Source: Anaerolineae bacterium
GTDB lineage: Bacteria > Chloroflexota > Anaerolineae > DRVO01
Direction of reading: 5' to 3'
Assembly: GCA_012719195.1 (NCBI GenBank)
Contig: JAAYAV010000354.1
Span: 1-5,532, forward strand
DNA length: 5,532 bases
Shown piece after piece: positions 1-5,532 of the stretch; the stretch's first letter is position 1, and every line of letters begins with the position of its first letter. The position numbers were made by a program, and so were the translations under genes. The notes below the pieces were generated by a model. The model made no database searches and had not been told where the DNA came from. It worked only from the letters and a program-made list of their open reading frames with translations.

Positions 1-245
1 AGCGGATGGGGCTGGGGGTACGGCGGCCGGCGGGCGCGATATACATCTGGACCCCGGTTCCGGAGGGCTGGACCAGCGCCCGGTTCTGCCAGGAGCTTCT
101 GAGCAATACCGGCGTCAGCCTCGCGCCAGGATCGGCCTTCGGAGACTACGGCGAGGGCTACGCGCGCATCTCCTTGGTGCAGCCGGCGGAGCGCATCCGC
201 GAAGCCATGCAGCGGTGGGAGGCCTGGTGGGCCGGAAGGTCGTAG
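1..245 (+). CDS. Class I/II PLP-dependent aminotransferase, C-terminal fragment (LL-diaminopimelate/aspartate aminotransferase-like)
   Basis: The reading frame begins at base 3, enters from the left edge and ends at the TAG at 243-245, leaving about 80 residues of the small C-terminal domain. The stretch GAIYIWTPVPEGWTSARF, followed by a GV..APGSAFG..GEGYARISL pattern, is typical of fold-type I aminotransferases of the aspartate/LL-diaminopimelate aminotransferase group. The Arg of ARISL corresponds to the family's conserved arginine that binds the substrate alpha-carboxylate. Such enzymes are cytosolic and transfer amino groups through pyridoxal phosphate. The PLP-binding lysine lies outside the window, so the substrate cannot be settled. 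The EGYTSA-like loop and the GSAFG...GEGY spacing resemble DapL of lysine/cell-wall biosynthesis most, by memory of the family. hflX follows directly in the same reading frame, so the two are probably co-transcribed. Aminotransferase class is confident; dapL is only one possibility. Confidence 0.85.
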   Translation, partial: RMGLGVRRPAGAIYIWTPVPEGWTSARFCQELLSNTGVSLAPGSAFGDYGEGYARISLVQPAERIREAMQRWEAWWAGRS

Positions 246-263
246 TGGATACCGCGCAGGATT

Positions 264-278
264 AGGAGAGAGGTCATA
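264..278 (+). promoter_or_regulatory. Candidate ribosome binding site and non-canonical ATA start for hflX
   Basis: The sequence AGGAGAGAGG at 264-273 is a strong Shine-Dalgarno match. Its AGGAG core ends 7 nt before an ATA codon at 276-278 that is in frame with hflX. Translation from this ATA gives an N-terminus of 18 extra residues, (M)DKEELRSTQRPIEKAVL, leading into VGVT. This looks like a normal HflX beginning. No ATG, GTG or TTG exists in frame between the preceding stop at 243 and the GTG at 330. Either ATA is used, or an ATG was mutated or misread here, or the protein really starts at 330. Confidence 0.4.
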
Positions 279-329
279 GACAAGGAAGAGCTTCGCAGTA
301 CCCAGCGGCCGATAGAGAAGGCGGTCCTG

Positions 330-1634
<1,305 letters not shown>

Positions 1635-1675
1635 CGAGCGCTCACCGCCCTCCCGTGCCGCAGGCGCAACACGAA

Positions 1676-1702
1676 AGCCGGCCTCCCAAGTGGGGGCCGG
1701 CT
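1676..1702. terminator. Bidirectional terminator-like hairpin between hflX and fucK
   Basis: AGCCGGCC at 1676-1683 pairs perfectly with GGCCGGCT at 1695-1702. A G-U pair and two further G-C pairs extend the stem towards a short loop around 1687-1691, giving an 11-bp stem. It lies in the 98-nt gap between two convergent stop codons (1634 and 1733). The + strand tail CTCTTCGCCTT is only moderately T-rich. Read on the - strand, the stem is followed by TTCGTGTT. Position and stem strength support a shared intrinsic terminator; the weak U-tracts make efficiency uncertain. Confidence 0.7.
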
Positions 1703-1732
1703 CTTCGCCTTCTACCCGCCGACAAGGCCTCG

Positions 1733-3271
1733 CTAGGCGAGTGCGCGCGCAGCCAGACTGCGGCTGATCCCCTCCAGCGAACTGGGCAGGGCTGAGAACA
1801 GGTTCTCGTATAGGTCGGTGTAGCGGGCGTGCGCGGCCGGATCGGGCTCGAAGGTCTGCAGGGGGAACCTGGTCGCCTTCACCGCCTCCTCAAGGTCGGC
1901 ATAGACCCCCGCTCCCACGCCGGCGAGCATGGCGGTCCCTAGCAGGGTAATCTCGTCGTGCTCGGGCACGCTGACCGGCAGGCCGGTGACGTCTGCCTTC
2001 ATCTGGAGCCAAAGCGGGTTTCGCGTACCGCCACCCAGTACCAGCAATGACTCCGGGTCTAGCCCCAACTCCGTCGAGATCACTTGACGCTGCTTGCGCA
2101 GCTGGTAGCAGCAAGCCTCCAGAACGGCCCTTGCGATCTGCCCCCGTCGCGTCGTGGTGGTTAGGCCCACCAGCGCCCCAGTGGCGTCGTGGGCCTGGAA
2201 GGCGCCCATACCCCGGATGAAGGCCGGTAGTAGCAGTAGCCCGCCAGAGCCGGCTGACTCGGCGCCGGCCTCTTCCATGAAGACCTCGTAGCGCTTGTCG
2301 GCGGCGACGTCGCGGTAGAATGCACCCAGCACCCACTCGACCACGCCGCCCGCCAGCATCAGTCCCTGACACAGATAGCGGCCGGGAACGGTGTGACACT
2401 CGTAGTCTATCCCCTCGTCGAAGAGCACGGGCAGGGGCTGGAACCGGTCCAGGGCGGCGATGATCATCTCCCAGGTCCCGGTGATATCGATGAAGGTTTC
2501 AGGGTCGGTGGTGCCGGACCCCAGCGCCCCGATCTCGCAATCATGCCCACCGGTGGCCACCGGGGTGCCCTCGGGGATGCCGGTGGCAGTGGCGGCGGCC
2601 GTGTGCAGCGTGCCCAGGACAGTCCCGGGCGTGCTTATGGCGGGGAGAAGGTGCGCCGGCATTCCGGCGATCTGCAGGAGCCGCTCCGACCACGTGTGCC
2701 GGTTGAGGTCGAAGGCCATGGTGGTTGACGCAATGGTCGCCTCGGTGCTGAAGGCGCCCGTCAGCCGGTACACCACGTAGTCCTGGACCATCAGCCAGCG
2801 ATGCGCGCCGTCCAGGACGGAGGGCTCGTGTTCCCGCAACCAGCGCCAGCGGTTCAGCGTGTTGATGGGATAGTTGTGATAGCCGGTGATCCGGTAGATC
2901 TCCCGCGGGTCCAGCTGCCCGCTGAGCCAGTCCCGCTGCGGGGTAGTACGCGAGCAGTGCCAGGAGATCATGGGGTAGCGGGGCGTTCCGTCCCGGTCCA
3001 GGGCGACGCCATCGGCACCGAAACCGGTGACGGAGACGCCGCCGACCTCGACGTCCACCTTTGCCAAGGCCGCCTGGCAGGCGGCACAGACGGCCTGCCA
3101 GATGGCCTCTACGTCCCAGATCATCCAGCCGGGATCACCGCCGGGCTGAGGCACAGGACCGTTGCGCCGTCCGGCAGAGGCCAGTAGGTGGCCCTGCGGG
3201 TCAAACACGCCCGCCTTTATGCCGGTAGCGCCGACGTCGATGCCTAGGAGGACTTGCTGACGCGTTCCCAT
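1733..3271 (-). CDS. fucK: FGGY-family carbohydrate kinase, L-fuculokinase-like
   Basis: The predicted product (512 aa, usual for FGGY kinases) phosphorylates a ketose with ATP in the cytosol. Its likely reaction is L-fuculose to L-fuculose 1-phosphate. The N-terminal ATPase-fold phosphate motif GIDVGATGIKAGVFD lies at 10-24. The substrate-side pattern TGFGADGVALD...YPMISWHCSRT (82-109) closely follows E. coli FucK as I remember it. GGHDCEIGALG (241-251) carries the expected catalytic base Asp244, followed by GTWEM (265-269) and LAGGVVEWV (306-314), again FucK-like. The adenosine motif GGGTRNPLWLQMKAD is at 413-427. The start ATG at 3271-3269 has AGAGGA 10 nt upstream and directly precedes the first conserved motif; the same frame stays open to about 3439, but that extension is only a shadow of the upstream gene. 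The start overlaps the end of the isomerase gene by 28 nt, which implies translational coupling. FGGY subfamilies are hard to separate by eye, so D-ribulokinase or xylulokinase activity remains possible; the isomerase partner favours fuculose or ribulose. Confidence 0.88.
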   Translation of the reverse strand: MGTRQQVLLGIDVGATGIKAGVFDPQGHLLASAGRRNGPVPQPGGDPGWMIWDVEAIWQAVCAACQAALAKVDVEVGGVSVTGFGADGVALDRDGTPRYPMISWHCSRTTPQRDWLSGQLDPREIYRITGYHNYPINTLNRWRWLREHEPSVLDGAHRWLMVQDYVVYRLTGAFSTEATIASTTMAFDLNRHTWSERLLQIAGMPAHLLPAISTPGTVLGTLHTAAATATGIPEGTPVATGGHDCEIGALGSGTTDPETFIDITGTWEMIIAALDRFQPLPVLFDEGIDYECHTVPGRYLCQGLMLAGGVVEWVLGAFYRDVAADKRYEVFMEEAGAESAGSGGLLLLPAFIRGMGAFQAHDATGALVGLTTTTRRGQIARAVLEACCYQLRKQRQVISTELGLDPESLLVLGGGTRNPLWLQMKADVTGLPVSVPEHDEITLLGTAMLAGVGAGVYADLEEAVKATRFPLQTFEPDPAAHARYTDLYENLFSALPSSLEGISRSLAARALA

Positions 3272-4749
3272 ATGGGCTTGATCCTCTTCTGGCCAGCCGC
3301 GCCGAGCACGACCGGTGTGATGCCGGTGAGTTCGCAGTACCGAACCAGGGACTCGAGGTGGTCGCCCGCCACGCCCTGCGCGTGGTTGGCTGGGAACACG
3401 GCGAGGAACTCCTCGAAGGTGGCATCCAGCCGGGCCCACACGTGCGGCCAGGTGGGATCAGTCTCGCCCGCGAGCTTGGCGCTCTGCTCGGGTGGGAGTT
3501 CCACCGACTCGCCGGTGGTGATCACCAGGTAGGGCTCGTCGTCCCAGAGGCCCAGGCGCGCGTAGGTCATGCGGCCCGCAGCGGCGTTGAACTCGACTGA
3601 GGCGCCGCCCGCCTTGAAGTAGAACTCGAGCGCCGGGTGCAGCGTGAGCTTGGAGAAGTTCTCCGCGGGATCGTGGCTGCGCTGGGCGTACCAGCTGGCG
3701 TGGTTGCCGGAGTTGCACCAGTCCCACAGGTCAAGCTCGGGATGATAGAGGCGCACATCCATGAACAGAGTGGGCAGGCCGCCACTGACGTATTTGAGGA
3801 TCTGCATGGTGAGGGCGGCGAAGCTGTCCGCCTCGGTGGCGCACACCATCGGCTCCTTCGGTCCCCGCCAGTCATAGGGGTCGTTCATGAGCATCTCGGC
3901 CACGTCGCCCAGGCAGACGTACTCGGTCAGCTCTCGCTGCCCCTTCAGGCCGCAGAGGTCGAAGCCCTTCTCGTGGTTGACGTCCTCCATGGCCAGGTAG
4001 AGCCGAAGCTGCGTCTCCAGTGTCTCCTTGGTCAGCATCTTGCCGTCGTAGCGCAGTCGCTCGCCCAGAAGGGACTCGAACCACTCCCGGCCACGCTTCA
4101 CTTCGGCGCTGTCTATCGTCTTCATGCGCTCGACCAGGAGCAGCTGATCGACCTGACGGGCGGTGACGCCGAAGGCCTTGATACCGGGCACAAGGTGGTA
4201 GTAGCCGGTCTCCATGCCCATGCTGTGCCCACCGTAGAGCCCGTACACCTCGCCCTGCATGGTGGTGCGGGCCTGCGCCGCACGGGCCCAGGCCAAGAGG
4301 CTGGCGCAGGTCTTGGGATCGTCCGGCTCTCCCACCAGGCGCTGGGTGCGCACGCCCGCTTGGCGTAGGGCGCCGTCGGTGGCCAGCAGGCCCACATTGC
4401 CTGGGAACTGCCCGTTGTTGTTGGAGAGGCTGAGGATGGGCGTGTCCACTCCCAGAGTCTGGATCAGGGGCCAAACCATGAAGGGGAAGTTCCAGACGTT
4501 GTAGCACATGACTACGGAGCGACAGCCTGCCCGGCGCAGCGTTTCACCCGCCTCCTGGGCCTGGCGCACGCTAGTTATGGTGCTGTCGATCGTAACCACC
4601 GGGGGAGGGTCCCCGAGTCCGTCGGCCAGACCGTCGCGCAGGACCTGAGCCCAGCGGCGCAGCACCTTCTGGTTGATCTCCTCATTGACGGCCGTAACGT
4701 GCGGTCTCTCGTCGTTGAGCAACACCATGCCTATGGGTGTGGTACGCAT
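3244..4749 (-). CDS. fucI: L-fucose isomerase family protein (L-fucose/D-arabinose ketol isomerase)
   Basis: The 501-residue cytosolic protein belongs to the FucI/AraA-like ketol isomerases, metal-dependent enzymes that turn L-fucose into L-fuculose, or D-arabinose into D-ribulose. By comparison with E. coli FucI (Glu337, Asp361, His528, recalled), the metal and catalytic residues should be Glu306 in CATEADSFAAL, Asp331 in LFMDVRLYH and His456 in PANHAQG. The Glu-Asp spacing of 25 agrees with the family. The first domain contains the MCYNVWNFPFMVWPLIQ segment (81-97) and the LSLSNNNGQFPGNVGL segment, both typical of these enzymes. GGHSMGMETGYY (173-184) matches the second-domain loop. The protein is about 90 residues shorter than E. 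coli FucI, mostly between Asp331 and His456. The start ATG at 4749-4747 has TAGGAGG upstream with GGAGG ending 8 nt from it. It is the first gene of a two-gene operon with the downstream kinase. Substrate among L-fucose, D-arabinose and related sugars is not decided by sequence. Confidence 0.87.
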   Translation of the reverse strand: MRTTPIGMVLLNDERPHVTAVNEEINQKVLRRWAQVLRDGLADGLGDPPPVVTIDSTITSVRQAQEAGETLRRAGCRSVVMCYNVWNFPFMVWPLIQTLGVDTPILSLSNNNGQFPGNVGLLATDGALRQAGVRTQRLVGEPDDPKTCASLLAWARAAQARTTMQGEVYGLYGGHSMGMETGYYHLVPGIKAFGVTARQVDQLLLVERMKTIDSAEVKRGREWFESLLGERLRYDGKMLTKETLETQLRLYLAMEDVNHEKGFDLCGLKGQRELTEYVCLGDVAEMLMNDPYDWRGPKEPMVCATEADSFAALTMQILKYVSGGLPTLFMDVRLYHPELDLWDWCNSGNHASWYAQRSHDPAENFSKLTLHPALEFYFKAGGASVEFNAAAGRMTYARLGLWDDEPYLVITTGESVELPPEQSAKLAGETDPTWPHVWARLDATFEEFLAVFPANHAQGVAGDHLESLVRYCELTGITPVVLGAAGQKRIKPIWERVSKSS

Positions 4750-4757
4750 CGCCTATG

Positions 4758-4764
4758 CCTCCTA
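4758..4764 (-). promoter_or_regulatory. Ribosome binding site of fucI
   Basis: On the - strand this reads TAGGAGG, with 8 nt between the end of GGAGG and the ATG at 4749. It fixes the isomerase start, since open frame continues upstream without a comparable site. Confidence 0.75.
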
Positions 4765-4802
4765 TGCGGCGCGGTCGGCCGCAGCAATCTCCAGTGCTGT
4801 TC

Positions 4803-4839
4803 CAGACGGTGGCGATGGTAGGGGACGGCAACCCGTCTG
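4803..4839. repeat. GACGG/CCGTC repeats around the fucI promoter -10, possible operator
   Basis: CAGACGG at 4803-4809 is the exact inverse of CCGTCTG at 4833-4839. A further GACGG at 4824-4828 forms a tight inverted repeat with CCGTC at 4833-4837, with a CAAC centre. The three half-sites sit at the predicted start point and within the -35/-10 spacer. This arrangement resembles a repressor operator, but the repeats are short and GC-rich, so chance cannot be excluded. Confidence 0.35.
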
Positions 4840-4843
4840 TCAA
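4815..4843 (-). promoter_or_regulatory. Sigma70-type promoter of the fucI-fucK operon
   Basis: On the - strand a perfect -35 TTGACA (4843-4838) is followed by a 17-nt spacer and a -10 TACCAT (4820-4815), four of six matches to consensus. The predicted transcript would start near 4808, giving a leader of about 59 nt before the fucI ATG. A GACGG-GTTG-CCGTC inverted repeat fills most of the spacer, which would let a repressor bound there block polymerase. The promoter faces away from another one at 4863-4891. Confidence 0.65.
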
Positions 4844-4855
4844 TGTCATCCCGGC

Positions 4856-4865
4856 CAAGCGCTTG
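4856..4865. promoter_or_regulatory. CAAGCGCTTG palindrome, LacI/GalR-type operator candidate
   Basis: This perfect 10-bp palindrome has the central CG and A/T-flanked arms seen in operators of LacI/GalR-family sugar regulators (general pattern AAnCGnTT). It lies between the divergent -35 elements, 12 nt upstream of the fucI -35 and overlapping the first three bases of the rightward promoter's -35 at 4863. A bound regulator would occlude the rightward promoter and could repress or activate the leftward one. No regulator gene is in the window. Confidence 0.4.
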
Positions 4866-4891
4866 CGGCTGGGGGCGGTCGCCCGTATGAT
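4863..4891 (+). promoter_or_regulatory. Sigma70-type promoter reading towards the small gene and tpiA
   Basis: TTGCGG at 4863-4868, a 17-nt spacer and TATGAT at 4886-4891 (five of six to the -10 consensus) form a good rightward promoter. Transcription would begin near 4898 and leave a leader of about 70 nt before the GTG at 4968. The -35 is weak beyond TTG, and its first bases belong to the CAAGCGCTTG palindrome, so it may depend on a regulator. Confidence 0.5.
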
Positions 4892-4967
4892 GTAGGTGAG
4901 GATGGATTCCGCGGGCGCATTCGTTCTCCCAGGACACTAGACTTCGGCAGAGTACCGAGGAGGAGCC

Positions 4968-5165
4968 GTGAAGCTCGTACTCAGGTCCGGCGGTCGAGTC
5001 GAGATCCGGGACCCGTTCAGGCGCAGTCCGGCCGGCTTCCAGAACCTGACTGCCTCTCAGAGCGACCACGACCGCTTCAAGATGAAGGAAATGATGACGA
5101 TCGGCGCCATCGCCAGGAGCATTCACAAGCTTCGACGTGGACCGCGTCACGGTGACTGTGACTGA
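4968..5165 (+). CDS. Small basic protein of unknown function (65 aa)
   Basis: I do not recognise this protein. Reasons to believe it is a gene: a GTG start preceded by GAGGAGGAG (4957-4965) at normal spacing, a good promoter about 70 nt upstream of the start, and G or C at the third position of about 77% of its codons. The product is basic (14 Lys/Arg against 7 Asp/Glu) and has no signal peptide or clear membrane segment. A predicted beta-like N-terminus (KLVLRSGGRVEIRDPF) is followed by a polar middle and then a helix-like segment, MKEMMTIGAIARSIHKLRR (39-57). The tail is rich in His, Asp and Gly with one Cys. Codons in the last ten residues use more A/T at the third position. It is divergent from fucI and upstream of tpiA in the same direction. 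A nucleic-acid binding or regulatory role would fit the charge, but this is a guess. Confidence 0.5.
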   Translation: MKLVLRSGGRVEIRDPFRRSPAGFQNLTASQSDHDRFKMKEMMTIGAIARSIHKLRRGPRHGDCD

Positions 5166-5184
5166 GACTTGGCCCCGTTCGTCG

Positions 5185-5203
5185 CGCCGGAGCTGATCCG
5201 GTG
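5185..5203 (+). terminator. Weak hairpin after the small gene
   Basis: CGCCGGA at 5185-5191 pairs with TCCGGTG at 5197-5203 (one G-U pair) around a GCTGA loop, followed by the pyrimidine stretch CCTCTTCCTC. It starts 19 nt after the stop of the 65-codon gene. The lack of a real T-run makes it at best a partial terminator, so read-through into tpiA is possible. Confidence 0.3.
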
Positions 5204-5261
5204 CCTCTTCCTCAGGCTGGTGTGAATACCACCGGAGGAGGTCGCTTCCGCACGCCCCCGG

Positions 5262-5290
5262 TTGCCGCTGCCTGAGCGGCGTGGTACCAT
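5262..5290 (+). promoter_or_regulatory. Candidate tpiA promoter with hairpin in its spacer
   Basis: TTGCCG at 5262-5267, a 17-nt spacer and TACCAT at 5285-5290 give four of six matches in each box. The -10 is identical to that proposed for the fucI operon. The spacer includes most of a GCCGCT/AGCGGC inverted repeat (5264-5280, loop GCCTG), which could be an operator or coincidental. Predicted start of transcription is near 5297, about 45 nt before the tpiA ATG. Confidence 0.4.
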
Positions 5291-5341
5291 CCGCCTGGTC
5301 TTCGCTGTACCAACTACCTGATACCTGTCCTAGGAGTGGCC

Positions 5342-5532
5342 ATGCGCGTTCCCATAATCGCGGGCAACTGGAAGATGAACAAGACACCGGCCGAGGCCCG
5401 GCAACTGGTCGAGGCCATGAAGGACCGGCTCGCCGCCATCGCTGGCGTGGAGAAGGTGCTCTGCCCGCCGTTTGTTGACCTGGCGAGTGTTTCTGAGCTT
5501 GTGGCAGGCACAGATATCGGCGTCGGGGCCCA
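5342..5532 (+). CDS. tpiA: Triosephosphate isomerase, N-terminal fragment
   Basis: The window holds the first 63 residues; the frame runs off the right edge. Triosephosphate isomerase interconverts dihydroxyacetone phosphate and glyceraldehyde 3-phosphate in glycolysis and gluconeogenesis, in the cytosol. IIAGNWKMNKT at 5-15 is the family's first beta strand and loop, with the active-site Asn9 and Lys11. LCPPFVDL at 40-47 is the second-strand signature, and the IGVGA at the break begins the next strand (usually followed by GAQN). The ATG at 5342 has AGGAG at 5332-5336 with 5 nt spacing, so the start is secure. pgk and gap, frequent neighbours of tpiA, are not upstream here. Dihydroxyacetone phosphate released by a fuculose-1-phosphate aldolase would feed into this enzyme, but the shared position need not reflect that. 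Confidence 0.95.
   Translation, partial: MRVPIIAGNWKMNKTPAEARQLVEAMKDRLAAIAGVEKVLCPPFVDLASVSELVAGTDIGVGA

Noticed and set aside
3267..3276. CCCATATGGG palindrome at the kinase start
   Set aside because: It is only 10 bp, without a loop, and follows from the codons around the start; no regulatory role can be supported.
3272..3439. Upstream in-frame extension of the kinase to a start at 3439
   Set aside because: The extra residues are Arg/Pro/Gly-rich and lie inside the isomerase gene; the ATG at 3271 has a Shine-Dalgarno sequence and is placed just before the conserved GIDVGAT motif.
3637..4368. 243-codon + strand frame opposite fucI
   Set aside because: It is the antisense of a confident isomerase gene, and its composition (many Leu, Val, His, Ala, Gly) mirrors the coding strand; no motif is seen.
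4902..4940. 12-residue leader ORF (ATG to TAG) before the small gene
   Set aside because: Its ATG lies only a few bases after the predicted transcript start, its Shine-Dalgarno is practically adjacent to the start codon, and the peptide shows no attenuator-type codon run.
4673..5155. 160-codon + strand frame spanning the fucI start and the divergent promoter region
   Set aside because: It is antisense to fucI at its beginning, passes through both promoters and runs in a different frame through the 65-codon gene; the sequence is Arg/Ser/Gly-rich without motifs.
5152..5169. GTGACT tandem repeat at the end of the small gene
   Set aside because: Two exact units and one degenerate unit are too few to count as a real repeat array; they lie in coding sequence.
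4731..5387. Long minus-strand open frame of 218 codons across the intergenic region and tpiA start
   Set aside because: Its translation is Arg/His/Ser/Pro-rich with no family resemblance, it overlaps the well-supported tpiA and fucI starts and both promoters, and it is typical of antisense frames in high-GC DNA.

Overview
The window is a high-GC bacterial chromosomal segment with core genes at both edges and a sugar-catabolism cassette on the opposite strand between them. Codons end mostly in G or C, Shine-Dalgarno sites of the AGGAGG type are clear, and sigma70-like promoters are visible. I cannot assign a phylum. The dapL-like aminotransferase beside hflX, and the L-fucose isomerase/L-fuculokinase pair, would fit a free-living heterotroph from a high-GC lineage such as Armatimonadota or Chloroflexota, but this is a guess.

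Left part, + strand (1-1634): the last ~80 residues of a class I/II PLP-dependent aminotransferase are followed by a nearly complete hflX, the ribosome-associated GTPase. The reading frame of hflX is open right back to the aminotransferase stop codon, but no ATG, GTG or TTG lies upstream of 330. Residues conserved in the family appear to precede that GTG, and a well-spaced Shine-Dalgarno sequence sits in front of an in-frame ATA at 276. The start is therefore uncertain. A GC-rich hairpin at 1676-1702 lies between the convergent hflX and the minus-strand operon and can serve both as a terminator.

Middle part, - strand (4749 down to 1733): a two-gene operon. A compact FucI-family ketol isomerase (501 aa, with the putative catalytic Glu/Asp/His) is followed, with a 28-nt overlap, by an FGGY kinase whose sequence pattern is that of L-fuculokinase. 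Together they would convert L-fucose (or D-arabinose) to L-fuculose (D-ribulose) and then to its 1-phosphate. The aldolase and the transporter are not in the window. A near-consensus promoter (TTGACA, 17 nt, TACCAT) stands 66 nt upstream of the isomerase start.

Right part, + strand (4863-5532): back to back with the operon promoter is a second promoter (TTGCGG, 17 nt, TATGAT) reading rightward into an unrecognised 65-codon gene with a GTG start and a strong Shine-Dalgarno sequence. A CAAGCGCTTG palindrome of the kind bound by LacI/GalR-family regulators lies between the two promoters, and GACGG-type repeats surround the -10 of the operon promoter. The start of tpiA (triosephosphate isomerase) then runs off the right edge, with its own candidate promoter. 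The most interesting part of the window is 4800-5165: a compact divergent control region joining a fucose operon to an undescribed small basic protein. I see no CRISPR array, tRNA, rRNA, insertion sequence or phage gene.
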